A model generated the notes under the pieces. That model was not told the DNA's origin. It saw only the letters and a list, made by a program, of their open reading frames with translations, and did not search any database. From the NCBI GenBank assembly GCA_023374025.1, contig SIJG01000005.1, positions 192,680 through 256,679 on the forward strand: a stretch of 64,000 nucleotides of DNA, in the 5' to 3' direction. Origin of the DNA: Heterodera schachtii. Lineage: Eukaryota; Nematoda; Chromadorea; Rhabditida; Heteroderidae. The position numbers and the translations under genes are program-made. Below are positions 24,798 to 35,600 of the stretch, in pieces; within the stretch, counting starts at the first letter, position 1, and the number at the start of each line of letters is the position of its first letter.

Positions 24798-26028
24798 ATT
24801 TGGGATGCATAAAAGCAACAATTTAATCTTGAACCATGAAAATTAGAGAATTGAATAAATCATATTTTATACGGTAAGGCCTAACAAGCGGGTTTTACCA
24901 TGTTCCGACTTTTGCTCCGCAACATTTGCGCCGCTCAACAAAATTGACACTTGCGACGCGGACAATTGCGCCTCGACACTTGCGCCGCCAAGCAAAAATG
25001 GAAATTTGCGCCGCTCAGTTAAAAACATATTTTAAAATATTTTTAACAATTTTTAACGAATTTTACTCAAAATGCTGTGTAACAACAAAAAGCAATTAAA
25101 AGAAATGCAAAAAAATTAATCACAACGATAGAAACCAAATTCTTTGTTTTTGTCAATGCGTGCATCAGCAAAAAAGGCAAATTAGATGCCAAGGAAAACA
25201 AAAATAGGCATTAGTTGACTTTTGGCATTAGATTTATTAGAATGAAAAATAGGCAATTTCCTAATTTCTGGGAAGGTTGGGGGGCAAATCCCCCCCCCCC
25301 CCAAACCAATCAGTTTATTCCACATTATTATTTTTCAATTTTTTGCCCATTTCTCATACAATTTCATCTTTTTCTTAAAAACGCCCTGAGAATCGATGAA
25401 TAAATGTTGTAACTTACATTTCATAAATATTTTGTTTTTGAAAATTATATTGTTGCTAGATTTTCAATTAAAAATGATCAATTTTTGCGATTTTTGTATC
25501 ATTTTCTAAGGATAATAAGATTTTGGGGCGCGGCGGTGCCGATAGGCGTCGCCGGAGGAAAAATTAGAAATTTTGATCATTTATAAACAGTTTTCACTGA
25601 AAATTCCAATTTATAGGTAAATTTTGAAAAATTTTTAGGGGAATTTAATCCAATCCTTAGGGGCGTAAAGTCGCGTTTCGCGCCAAAAATGCGAAACGCG
25701 AAAGCGAAAGTGCCAAAAAAAGCGAAATATGCGACCTGAAAATAATTGTTTTTGTTTTTCCTATCCAAAATATTTTTTAAACTTTTTTACATTTTTTTCA
25801 TTTTTATTCAACATTTCAACATTAATTTGACATATTTGCTATTCAGAAAAATTGTTTTTATAAATTGAAAGTTCCAGCAGAGAATTTGAATCCAATGATT
25901 AAGTATTCGATTTGTTCACTTTCGGCATTCGAAAATAAATTTTCAGAATGCAAAAGTGCCGGGACTGGCGTGCCAAATCCAGCCGGACGCAACTGACCAT
26001 TTTATTTTGAATTTAATTTTATCCAAAT
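24798..26028. other. No gene; repeat relics
   Basis: Contains a cluster of TTGCGCCGC words at 24910-25015 and one hairpin motif at 25531-25556. Near 25665-25700 there is a short inverted GCGTTTCGCG/CGCGAAACGC repeat. No coding segment supported. Confidence 0.4.
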
Positions 26029-26059
26029 CCAAATGCCTGCATTTTTTTGAAGGCTTTTG

Positions 26060-26215
26060 GGTTTTGTTCTTACTTTAGAATTTTTAAATTTAAAAAATCT
26101 TTCATTTTTTATTTATTTTAAAATTTTTAATAAAAATAATATTTACGGTCACAATTATGCTCATTTTAATGGAGCTTTTTTGTGGGTGTTTGGCTATCCC
26201 AAGGCAGCAGAAAAA
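26060..26215 (+). CDS. Possible transmembrane exon of a receptor (duplicated segment)
   Basis: A Phe/Ile/Leu-rich stretch includes IMLILMELFCGCLAIPRQQ. The duplicate at 28369-28527 stays open over a longer hydrophobic run. It could be a transmembrane exon of the receptor whose C-terminal part lies at 27203-27454, but low-complexity AT-rich DNA can mimic this. Low confidence. Confidence 0.25.
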
Positions 26216-26516
26216 AAATCATTAGCTTTACCTTCCGGGCCCGATTGATTAATTTGACTATTGTTATATTTTACACGCAAATTTGTTAAAATTACGTAGT
26301 AATATACAATCAATATAACGCCAAAAATTTTTTAAAATCAAATATATTTTTTAATATATGTATAATAAATATTCAGAGTTTTACATTTAAATATAAATTA
26401 GCCAAACTTAAACAAATAATTAGTGTTTTTCAAAAGCTTTCATTTCTTTGTGCTCTGCTCTCAAAAAAGATAACTGAAACTTAATTCTTGTTAGATACTA
26501 AATACAAATTCCAGTA

Positions 26517-27097
26517 ATGACTTCACTTCATAATAAATTCATCAATCAAACATTTAAATTTTTATTGCTTTTATTTCTGCTGAATAAAACAAATGAACAA
26601 ATGTTGGAAAAAGAGAAAAATGGAGGTTGGGAAAATTAATTAATTAATTGTTATTCAAAAAACACTTTAAATTTTATTTAGATATAATCAAAAATGGATG
26701 GAAAATATTTAATTTTGTGGAAAATTTAATAAAGGGATTGCATTATGAAAGTGGAATATTTAAATACACAAGTGAAATTTTGTGGAATGATAATAAGTCT
26801 AATAAATTTATGATGGTCGACAATTTGCAAAAATTACATAAAAATTTTTATTTTAACATTAAAAATAACAAAGAATTTGAAAAGAATATGGAAGAAATGA
26901 AGGATAAAGTAAAAAGTGAAATTTATAAGCAAATTTGTGAAAAAAATCATATCCATGAAAAAATCGAAAAAAATTCAATTTTAAATAGCAAAGATAAAGA
27001 AAATTTTGCAAAACTAATGGACCTTTCGACTATTCTATTGGTGCAGTTTTACGAAATATTTAAAGGTGAATTTTTAATTAAAAGAGAGAAAAAATGA
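26517..27097 (+). CDS. Small secreted Lys/Asn-rich protein
   Basis: Exon 1 26517-26625 encodes a signal peptide (FLLLLFLLNKTNEQMLEKEK). Intron 26626-26681. Exon 2 26682-27097 ends in TGA, giving 174 aa. The mature part is Lys/Asn/Glu-rich and probably helical: DNLQKLHKNFYFN, MKDKVKSEIYKQICEKNH, LMDLSTILLVQFYEIFKGEF. Single cysteine in that region, no known domain. Size, secretion and recent duplication fit a candidate effector, which is inference only. The second copy at 29639 is frameshifted. Confidence 0.6.
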
Positions 27098-27199
27098 AAT
27101 AAAATTAATAAAATTAAAAAGATTTATTTATTTATTTTTATTTGGTTAAAATTAGAAAAAATTGCATAAATTTTATATTTTTTAGCAAAAAATAATTCG

Positions 27200-27454
27200 T
27201 TCTTTCGCCATTCAAAAAGCATCAGAATAAACGGCAGAAGGAAAAAGCGTACGGATTCTGCTGCTAATTGCAGTTATGCCATTGTGGGCGCTTTGTTCAG
27301 TGCCGGCAATTTGTTTGTAGCAATGGAAAACATGGCACAAATTGACAGGGCAGAAGTTAATTATTACACATTTTTTTTCTGTTTTTCGTTGTCAGTGCCA
27401 TTTATTTGGTTATCAATTTTGTCAACCTATTTTATTTTTGTTTCTCATGAATAC
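27200..27454 (+). CDS. C-terminal fragment of a probable 7TM receptor, unit 1
   Basis: One frame reads SYAIVGALFSAGNLFVAMEN, MAQIDRAEVNYY and a hydrophobic C-terminal helix. It corresponds to 30328-30558 in unit 2, where the last helix reads YYVLSYPFLVVSAIYLVINF and ends FYFCYV-stop. That pattern, a hydrophobic helix with a preceding polar loop and a Lys/Arg-rich start, resembles TM7 of nematode serpentine receptors. No complete receptor is present, and small indels separate the two units. Confidence 0.35.
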
Positions 27455-28527
27455 CAGTAACCCGGGAGAGGGGAGGAAAATTGGTTGGTCGATTCCTAAA
27501 AAGTGCAAAATCAACAATCTGATCTTTCCTATGACTTTTTATTAATTTTTTTAAAATTTAAATATGTAATTAAATTGATGATTAAATACACATTCTTCTA
27601 AAAGTTTTTATGGGTTTTAAAAAAAAAAAAAAAAATTAAAATTCACTAAATTAAATAAAATCTTAACTAAATTGCTTTGAACGTTTTAAATATTTTAAAA
27701 TGTAAATGTTATCCGCTTCAACTCAAGCTAATTGCTTGGGCCTAGGCCTATGCTTAGGCTTTATTTTGTAAAATTTAGCCACTGAAACTTAAAATATTTA
27801 AAAAATTCAAAGTAATTTTGCTAATGATTTTATTAAATATTAGGTAAAGTTTAATTATTTTATTTCGAAATCTAAAATTTTTTGAGAACAATGTGTATTT
27901 AAGCATCAATTTAACTAAATTTTAACAGTTCATATTAGTAAGCCTTCTGTGATTCATTTCTTTCATTATCATTAGGGATGTCAAAAAAATGTACAAAAAA
28001 TGGTCAAAATATATCCATAAATGTAAAAAAAAATCCCGAAATATGTAAGAAAAACCCAAAATAATACCAAATATGTAAATAAAAATGTTTTAAATTGTTA
28101 TTTTTTTAGAAAATTTTTTTGTAGAGGGTAAGACAGGCACAAAATGTAACCTAATAGGCTTATAATCATCATTTAGTATATTAAAAATTTATTTTTGATA
28201 TTTTTAGCAGTACATTTTCAAAAAAATATTTGTTATTTTTTCAGAAGAAATTTCTATAAATTTTCAAAAATTCTCAAAATATTCAAAAAAAATGAAAATA
28301 TGTACGGTTTCTTTGCAATGATATAGAATTTAATGGACACACCGATTTGACCAAATGCCTGCATTTTTTTGAAGGCTTTTTGGGTTTTAGTTCTTACTTT
28401 AGAATTTTTAAATTTAAAAATCTTTCATTTTTTATTTATTTTAAAATTTTTAATAAAAATAATATTTACAATCACAATTATGCTCATCTCAATGGAGCTT
28501 TTTTGTGGGTGTTTGGCTATCCTAAGG

Positions 28528-29319
28528 CAGGGCTCGGATCTGTCCTTATTTATAAGATTTGTCCTTATTTGGAGGGTCCAAATCTTACAAAATAAAAATG
28601 TCCTTATTTGTAAGATTTGTCCTTATTTCAGGCTATTGTTCTTATTTTGTTCTTATTTCTTAAATATATTCATAAATTTAGAAATTTATGGCATAAATGT
28701 TCTTATTTTACCTATAAATTTTAAAAAATTTCCCGGCGGCGCCTATCGGCACCGCCGGACGCTAAAATACTTTATTTTCTTTAAAATTAGCTCAAAAATC
28801 ACCAAAATTGGGGCAATTTTTAGACAAAATCTGTTAACAAATGGCATTAAAAATTACAAAATTTTTCCCGGCGGCGCCTATCGGCGCCACCGGACGCCCC
28901 TGTTCAACCCCAAAATTTTTTAAAAAAATGTTGCAAAAAAAGCGTGAATGTAAAAATGGTCGCCAATTGTCTAAAAATTGCAAAAATTGACAATTTTTGA
29001 TGAAAATCTGTTAACAAATCAGAAAGAAATTAAAAAATTTTTCCAGCGGCGCCTATCGGCACCGCTGGACCCACTCCCCTCACCCGTTCTCCAAAATTCC
29101 TTGGAAAAATGTGCCACAAAAAATTTGTTAAAAATCTGATTCTTTAGATAAAATTTGCTAATTTACTTCCCAAAATCGTTAAATATGATACATGAAGGTG
29201 AAAAATACAAAAGTTGAAGCGATTTAAGCAATTTTGCGAAATGTCCTTATTTTTGACCCTAAAATCTTATTTTTTGGCCTTGATGTTCTTATTTTGAAAA
29301 ATTTTCGATCCGAGCCCTG
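28528..29319. mobile_element. hAT MITE with three hairpin modules
   Basis: Termini CAGGGCTCGGATC and, inverted, GATCCGAGCCCTG. Perfect 8-bp target duplication TCCTAAGG (28520-28527, 29320-29327). 792 bp. Subterminal words TGTCCTTATTTGTAAGATT repeat at the left and CTTATTTT words at the right. The interior has three hairpin motifs (28733, 28868, 29043) in spaced repeats with ATCTGTTAACAAAT. The empty site in duplication unit 1 confirms the insertion. Confidence 0.95.
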
Positions 29320-29638
29320 TCCTAAGGCAGCAGAAAAAAAATTTAGTAGCTTTACCTTCCGGCCCGATTGATTAATTTGACTATTGTTATATTTTACACG
29401 CAAATTTGTTAAAATTACATAGTAATATACAATCAATATAACGCCAAAATTTTTTAAAATCAAATATATTTTTTAATATATGTATAATAAATATTCAGAG
29501 TTTTACATTTAAATATAAATTAGCCAAACTTAAACAAATAATTAGTGTTTTTCAAAAGCTTTCATTTCTTTGTGCTCTGCTCTCAAAAAAGATAACTGAA
29601 ACTTAATTCTTGTTAGATACTAAATACAAATTCCAGTA

Positions 29639-30218
29639 ATGACTTCACTTCATAATAAATTCATCAATCAAACATTTAAATTTTTATTGCTTTTATTTCT
29701 GCTGAATAAAACAAATGAACAAATGTTGGAAAAAGAGAAAAATGGAGGTTGGGAAAATTAATTAATTAATTGTTATTCAAAAAACACTTTAATTTTATTT
29801 AGATATAATCAAAAATGGATGGGAAATATTGAATTTTGCGGAAAATTTAATAAAGGGATTGCATTATGAAAGTGGAATATTTAAATACTACAAGTGAAAT
29901 TTTGTGGAATGATAATAAGTCTAATAAATTTATGATGATGGACAATTTGCAAAAATTACATAAAATTTTTATTTTAACATTAAAAATAACAAAGAATTTG
30001 AAAAGAATATGGAAGAATTGAAGGATAAAGTAAAAAGTGAAATTTATAAGCAAATTTGTGAAAAAAATCATATCCATGAAAAAATCGAAAAAAATTCAAT
30101 TTTAAATAGCAAAGATAAAGAAAATTTTGCAAAACTAATGGACCTTTCGACTATTCTATTGGTGCAGTTTTACGAAATATTTAAAGGTGAATTTTTAATT
30201 AAAAGAGAGAAAAAATGA
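29639..30218 (+). pseudogene. Frameshifted second copy of the small secreted-protein gene
   Basis: Exon 1 (29639-29747) and the signal peptide are intact. In exon 2 (from 29803) one extra base near 29888 leads to a stop (TAC TAC AAG TGA). A compensating one-base loss lies near 29963, after which the original frame resumes and ends at 30218. A product would be cut to about 65 residues. Confidence 0.7.
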
Positions 30219-30327
30219 AATAAAATGAAATAAAATTAAAAAGATTTATTATTTATTTTTATTTGGTTAAAATAGAAAAAATTGCATAAATTTTATATTT
30301 TTTAGCAAAAAATAATTCATTCTTTCG

Positions 30328-30558
30328 CCATTCAAAAAGCAGCAGAAGGAAAAAGCGTACGGATTCTGCTGATAAATGCAGTTATGCCATTGTGGGCGCT
30401 TTGTTCAGTGCCGGCAATTTGTTTGTAGCAATGGAAAACATGGCACAAATTGACCGGGCAGACCAGTATAATTATTACGTACTTTCTTATCCGTTTTTAG
30501 TTGTCAGTGCCATTTATTTGGTTATCAATTTTGTCAACATGTTTTATTTTTGCTACGT
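30328..30558 (+). CDS. C-terminal fragment of a probable 7TM receptor, unit 2
   Basis: Paralogue of 27200-27454, with a cleaner frame over the last helix (DQYNYYVLSYPFLVVSAIYL ... stop at 30558). No upstream receptor exons beyond the doubtful one at 28369. Probably a gene fragment. Confidence 0.35.
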
Positions 30559-30655
30559 ATGAAATGATGAAATGCCCGTTACTCGGGGGAGGGGAGGACT
30601 TTTTCCAAAGCCAGCGTAAAATGAAAATGAAAATTTTTATTTTTCCCGGCCTTAT

Positions 30656-30818
30656 GGACATTTGCGGACATTTCGGGAAAAAATTATTTAAAAAATTCAA
30701 AAAAATTTCTGAAAACATAAATGAAAGATTTGACCACGTTAGTACGTCTCTTCTAAATTTTTTCAAAATTTTTTATGATTTTTTTTAATTTTTTCCCGAA
30801 ATTGTCCGCAAATGTCCC
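30656..30818. repeat. Foldback MITE
   Basis: Inverted repeats of about 30 bp, beginning GGACATTTGCGGACATTTCG and ending in its complement with one extra base, enclose about 100 bases of AT-rich DNA. Confidence 0.7.
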
Positions 30819-31044
30819 ACGCGTTTACCGTTGTCCTTTATCAGCAAGCACCATAGAAAAGCTCATAGATCCTTTCAAATTTTGGTTCTATTGATTTTGT
30901 TTGACGGCACTGCCCCGCACAGTACCCTTCATGAAAAAAATACGAAAATTATGGATTAAAAAATATTAAAATTTATTTTTTTAGGGGCTGTTCATATTAG
31001 TAAGCCTTCTGTGGGTTCTCATTATTATTTGCTATATTATATCA

Positions 31045-31167
31045 TAGGGACCGGATTTTTTTTTAGTTCATTTTATAAAAAATCTTGTATTTATTATTTT
31101 TTCACACATAAAAATTCTTTTGTAAAATGCTAATTAGAAAAATTTTATCCTAAAATTCCGGTCCCTA
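31045..31167. repeat. Short foldback element with TAGGGACCGGA ends
   Basis: 123 bp with TAGGGACCGGATTTT at one end and AAAATTCCGGTCCCTA at the other. The flanks do not give a convincing 8-bp duplication, so transposition is unproven. Confidence 0.5.
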
Positions 31168-31495
31168 ATGTAAGCCTTATTCAATTTATTTACTTCAATT
31201 ATCCATTTATCATTTAAATTTAAATCACAATTATTTCCCTTTCTCTATCTTCTTTATTTTTCGACTTTGTTATATTTCTCTCTCAGTTGGCTCCGCCCAT
31301 TCCAATCACGGATATTTAACGATCAACTTTTGCACATTATAAATTCTTTCATCCTTTTTCATCCTTTCTCCATTTATACTTTTCATCCACATCAAAGGAA
31401 ATAAAGTTTGCAGTTATGAATTGGTTTTGAGGGATGGGACAATAGGTTTTAAAACTCGCCAATGGAGCGGAAGTGACGTCTTTCCTTCCGCATTC

Positions 31496-31987
31496 GGCTC
31501 CCGGACAATCCGTCAGTGGACAATCCGTCAGTAGTCAATCCGTCAGTGGACAATCCGTCAGTAAGTGGACAATCCGTCAGTGGATAATCCGTCGGTAACT
31601 AATCCATAAGCAAATTTATTTTTAAAATACCCTGATTTATTTAAAATGTGAAAATTAATTTAATTCGCTAAAAATCTGAATTAATAATTTGTGTTATTTT
31701 AAAAAATATATGAAATAATCATTTTTAAAAGAATGAAATGATAATTTCTCGAGATGGTCAATTAATTGAAATATAAAGTAACTATAAATGTTAAGAATCT
31801 AAAAAAATATATATTTATTTTTTCAAGATTTTTAATCATTGCCAAAAAAAATTTGCTGACGAATTGTCCACTGACGGATTATCCACTGACGGATTGTCCA
31901 TTACTGACGGATTGTCCTTCAGTGACGGATTGTCTACTGACGGATTGACCACTGACGAATTATCCACTGACGGATTGTCCGGACCCC
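31496..31987. mobile_element. TIR element with ACAATCCGTCAGTGG arrays, copy 2
   Basis: 492 bp, same family as 24403-24797. Target duplication CCGCATTC (31488-31495, 31988-31995), 8 bp exact or 9 with one mismatch. It has longer arrays of the 15-mer at both ends than copy 1, while the interior (TAATCCATAAGCAAATTTAT and on) is shared. Confidence 0.88.
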
Positions 31988-32062
31988 CCGCATTCGATCA
32001 TCAGTTCGGTGCTATGACTTTACTCAAAAAACCATCAAAATAAAAATCTTTAACAGAAAATT

Positions 32063-32091
32063 ATTCATTTTGGACTTCGTCCAAAATGAAT
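32063..32091. other. Perfect 13-bp stem-loop
   Basis: ATTCATTTTGGAC pairs with GTCCAAAATGAAT around a TTC loop, about 75 bases before the SINE of copy C. No role is assigned. Confidence 0.45.
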
Positions 32092-32167
32092 CAATTTTTT
32101 ATTTCCCTTTTGATCCCATAAAGATTGGAAAATTTTCAAGAAACAACTTATATTTTTCCCAAAAAAC

Positions 32168-32415
32168 GCCGCCTGTTTTACTCGGCTTCCCAAAATGACG
32201 GGACGCCGGACCCAATTAAGTCAGTTAGGAAAACCATCAGTCGGTTAGAACATCCTAATGTTTTAAAATGCCGTGGGTTCGAGACTCGGCATGTCATTTA
32301 CCTTTTTCGACCGGGTCCAGCAACGGCTCTTTCCAGACCTGGACTTGACCCGGTTTTGGTCCGGGCCCAACCGGACCTAAAAATACACTGGCAAGAAGGG
32401 ATGACAGGGCAAAAT
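32168..32415 (+). repeat. tRNA-derived SINE upstream of copy C
   Basis: Longest of the three SINE copies. It reads TACTCGGCTTCCCAAAAT, then TCGGTTAGAACATCC, a B box GGTTCGAGACT, then the body TTTTGGTCCGGGCCCAACC and a tail CAAGAAGGGATGACAGGGC. It lies about 215 bases upstream of the gene start, in the same orientation. Confidence 0.7.
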
Positions 32416-32628
32416 TATTGGTGGAGCAATAAATAATTTAATCTATTCTTTTCTTAAAGCCAGGTAGCTAAGCTAATTTGTAAGCCTGTAGTCTTTCTCC
32501 CGGTTTTATCTTGATTTAAATGATCAAACAACCATTGTATATAAACAATGATTTCATTAATTATATAATTTATTAGTTTTCATCCATTTTTAAATACCAC
32601 TATTTTCAACCACTTTTTAGTTTAGACA

Positions 32629-35600
32629 ATGCATATTTTATTTTTGTTTGCGATTTGCTTCGTTTTCCTTCCGCCGTTGGCAGAATGTACAAAAAATTTG
32701 GAGGACATTCCTTCCGGTAGCACAAACAATGAAGAGGGTGATTTGTTTTATCTTTATTCGAAAAATATTAAAATTTATTTTCGTAAATTGGACACGAAAA
32801 AATTATGAAAATATTTAACATGAAATATTTGTTAAATTGATAAAAGCATGAAAATTATTAGAAGAGGATGCCCAGCTAATGGACTTGCAATTTTTGATGG
32901 GCCAAATTGAAGAGGCCAAAAAGTGGGCGTTGGCCAACGGATTGACTCAGCGCGTGAGCTTTTTCGGTGCTTTTAGCTTTGCGCCCTTTTCGCTGTTTCC
33001 GTCGCCATTCCCTCGCGCACTTTTCCACAAAGCGGTGGACGTCCAAAAAGTAATTGATAAAATATTGAAGTGAACTTTTGTAGAAAAGAAATTCTGGTAA
33101 AAAATCGAATGGTTTTTTTTTAATTTTCTAAAACAATATACCGAAATTTTTCAAATGTTTTTTCCACAACCGTATTCAATTTTGCTTTTAGTCACTGCAA
33201 TTACTGTACTTCCGCGCAATGCGCGACTTTGACTTTCTGAAGGAAATGCACCGCGACATAATAGAAACAAATGAGAAATTTCGGCAAATGGTTGATCTCA
33301 CAGAAAATTGTTATAAAGACGGATTCAAACAACCGCTGATTTGGTTTTGCCAACGAGCGGTAAGAAATAATTGAATTTAAATTATAAATATTTAATTTAT
33401 TTGAGGATTATATGACACATCAAAGTGAAGAAAAATTGGAATTGAAGCAGGTAAAATTGAGTTTTATTTTTAAATATTTTGTAACTCAGACTAAAATTCT
33501 AAGAATAAAATCTTTTATTTTTTTCAGGTGGAAGTCAATGCCGGCCCAATTGGCGGCCTTGGTGCTTCCTCCCGTGTCACAATGCTTCATCAGCATGTCC
33601 TTTCCATGGCCAATGCCGACACTTCGCCCTCGGCGCTGCCGCCTAATCACCCGGACACAATGGTGGCCAAGACATTGCACATGGGATGGTAAAAGCAAAA
33701 ATGTTAAATAAATCACTGAAAGTTTAAAAAAAAGAAAATCTTTTGTGCCCTAAATTTAAAAAATTCCTATGTTTTGGCCTAGCCCATCTTAAAGAAATAA
33801 ATTATTGTTACAGCGTTTTGTCAGTAGCCATTAGTGTAGAGGTAGTCCGTTAGTTTAATTTTTTTTTTGTTGAGGTCCCAGGTTCGAATCCTCTGCATGC
33901 TAATACATTTTACAATTTTTAATTTTGTTTTTTATGCAAAGAAATTATTAAAAATATTTATTATCCAACAAAATCTTAATTCTAGTTTTGTTTTATTAAA
34001 ACGAAAAAATTAAAATGGTAAAAAATTTTGTTTCAAAAAATATTTCTGAAACCACTTTGCTTAAGAACTCATGGTTGCGCTCTATCCATTCATCAAGTTT
34101 AATTCAAAAACCCCACGGATATCTGGGGACCTTCCTTTGTCAGCAGCAATTTTTCATTTCGTGGAGAATTTTTGCCGTCTTTATCACTTCATATACAACA
34201 GGAATTTTGCTCATATGGTGTCTCGTATTCTCGTGTTTTAGACCGTCTCGTATTCGTGTCTCGTGTAAGAATGGGGGGGGGGGGGGTAAAAGAAAATAAT
34301 TTTTGGGAAAATTAAGAAAAATTTTATAGAAGAAAAACTATTTGATCCGTTTTTTTAAACCCAAAAAAAAAGGAGAATGATTACTGCCTTGGTTCTAGTC
34401 CCACACACAATAATATTGTTTTCTTATTCATTTTAATTTTAAAATTATTTTTAAAATTTAATTACGAAAATTTTCCAACCACCAAAAATAAAAAACATTT
34501 ATGGACCAAAATCTCAACAAAATACAACTAAATTTTCAAATTTTCCCCGGCGGCGTCTATTGCCACCGCCAGACTCGGTGCTAGGTCGATGCAAAAAAAA
34601 ACTCAGTGATGATAAAATAATCAAATTTAATAATATTAATCGGTGTAATGAATTTAATTATACCATTAATATTTAAATATAAATTAAAAAAGAATAATAT
34701 AAAATTTATCCATTTTTATTCTAAATTTTTTGCACAAATATCTTTTTCTTCTATGGACGGAAAATGCAAACAAAAAGGGTATGCTTACAGCATTCTATCT
34801 CCAACAACAAAAAATTATACCCATACAAAAATTCTTTTTGCAGTCAATCAGTCATTTGTATAAGGGATTATATTTTGTAAGATGCAATTAATCCATGTAA
34901 AATCCGCTTGTTAGGCTTTAAGATAAGCCGTATAGACCATGATTTATTCAATTCTATAATTTCCTGGTTCAAGAATAGCCCTGTTGAAGTAAATAAAAAT
35001 TTAGTCTTTTTTAATAACTTTAAATAATAATTTAATTTGAAAAAAAACTTTATATGTATACTAACTATATAAATTTAATAATAGAATAATTAAATTTAAT
35101 TATTTATCATCGCTGAGTTTTTTTCGTATCGCCCACACTTGAGTTTTTTTCGCATCGTATCAGCACGCTGGACCCCTCTACTCAACAATTGTTGTAAAAA
35201 ATAATGCATCAAAAATAGATCTCATTAAAAGTAAGGAATTTTAAAATTAAAATTTAAATAAATCTTTTTCTCATTTTTGATAAAAATGTGAAAATAAAAT
35301 GATTTATTAAATTTTAAGAAGAGTTTTTTGTTTTCTAAAATTAAAGAAAAATCTTTTATTTTACTATAATTTTTTCACTCGAAAAATTATTTAATTCATT
35401 TTTTTCTTTTGGAAAAACCCCGTTTTGTGCCTGGTCCATTTGAAATAAAATTCGGTCCTAGATATTTGATTAATTTTTTTGTAAAAAGTTTCGTCTCGTC
35501 TCGTGGCTTGTATTCTCGTGTTTTTAGGGGCGTCTAATGTCTCGTGTTTTATTATTGTCTTGTTTTCTCGTATCTCGTGTCTCGTATTATTTTTTCCTTT

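Larger units (their letters stand above)
26029..27480 (+). repeat. Segmental duplication, unit 1
   Basis: Nearly identical to 28350-30600, except that unit 2 has a 792-bp hAT MITE inserted. The shared sequence runs from AATGCCTGCATTTTTTTGAA to the GGGAGAGGGGAGGA-like end, and it includes the small secreted-protein gene and the receptor-like pieces. The intervening 27560-28340 stretch has no gene. Confidence 0.8.
28350..30600 (+). repeat. Segmental duplication, unit 2 (interrupted by a MITE)
   Basis: Second copy of 26029-27480. The MITE at 28528-29319 splits it exactly at a TCCTAAGG site, where unit 1 has the uninterrupted related sequence at about 26200. Beyond about 30600 similarity stops. 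Confidence 0.8.

Noticed and set aside
33820..33902. tRNA gene
   Set aside because: The B box is good, but the acceptor and T stems do not pair and the anticodon region is a T run; a SINE head is more likely.
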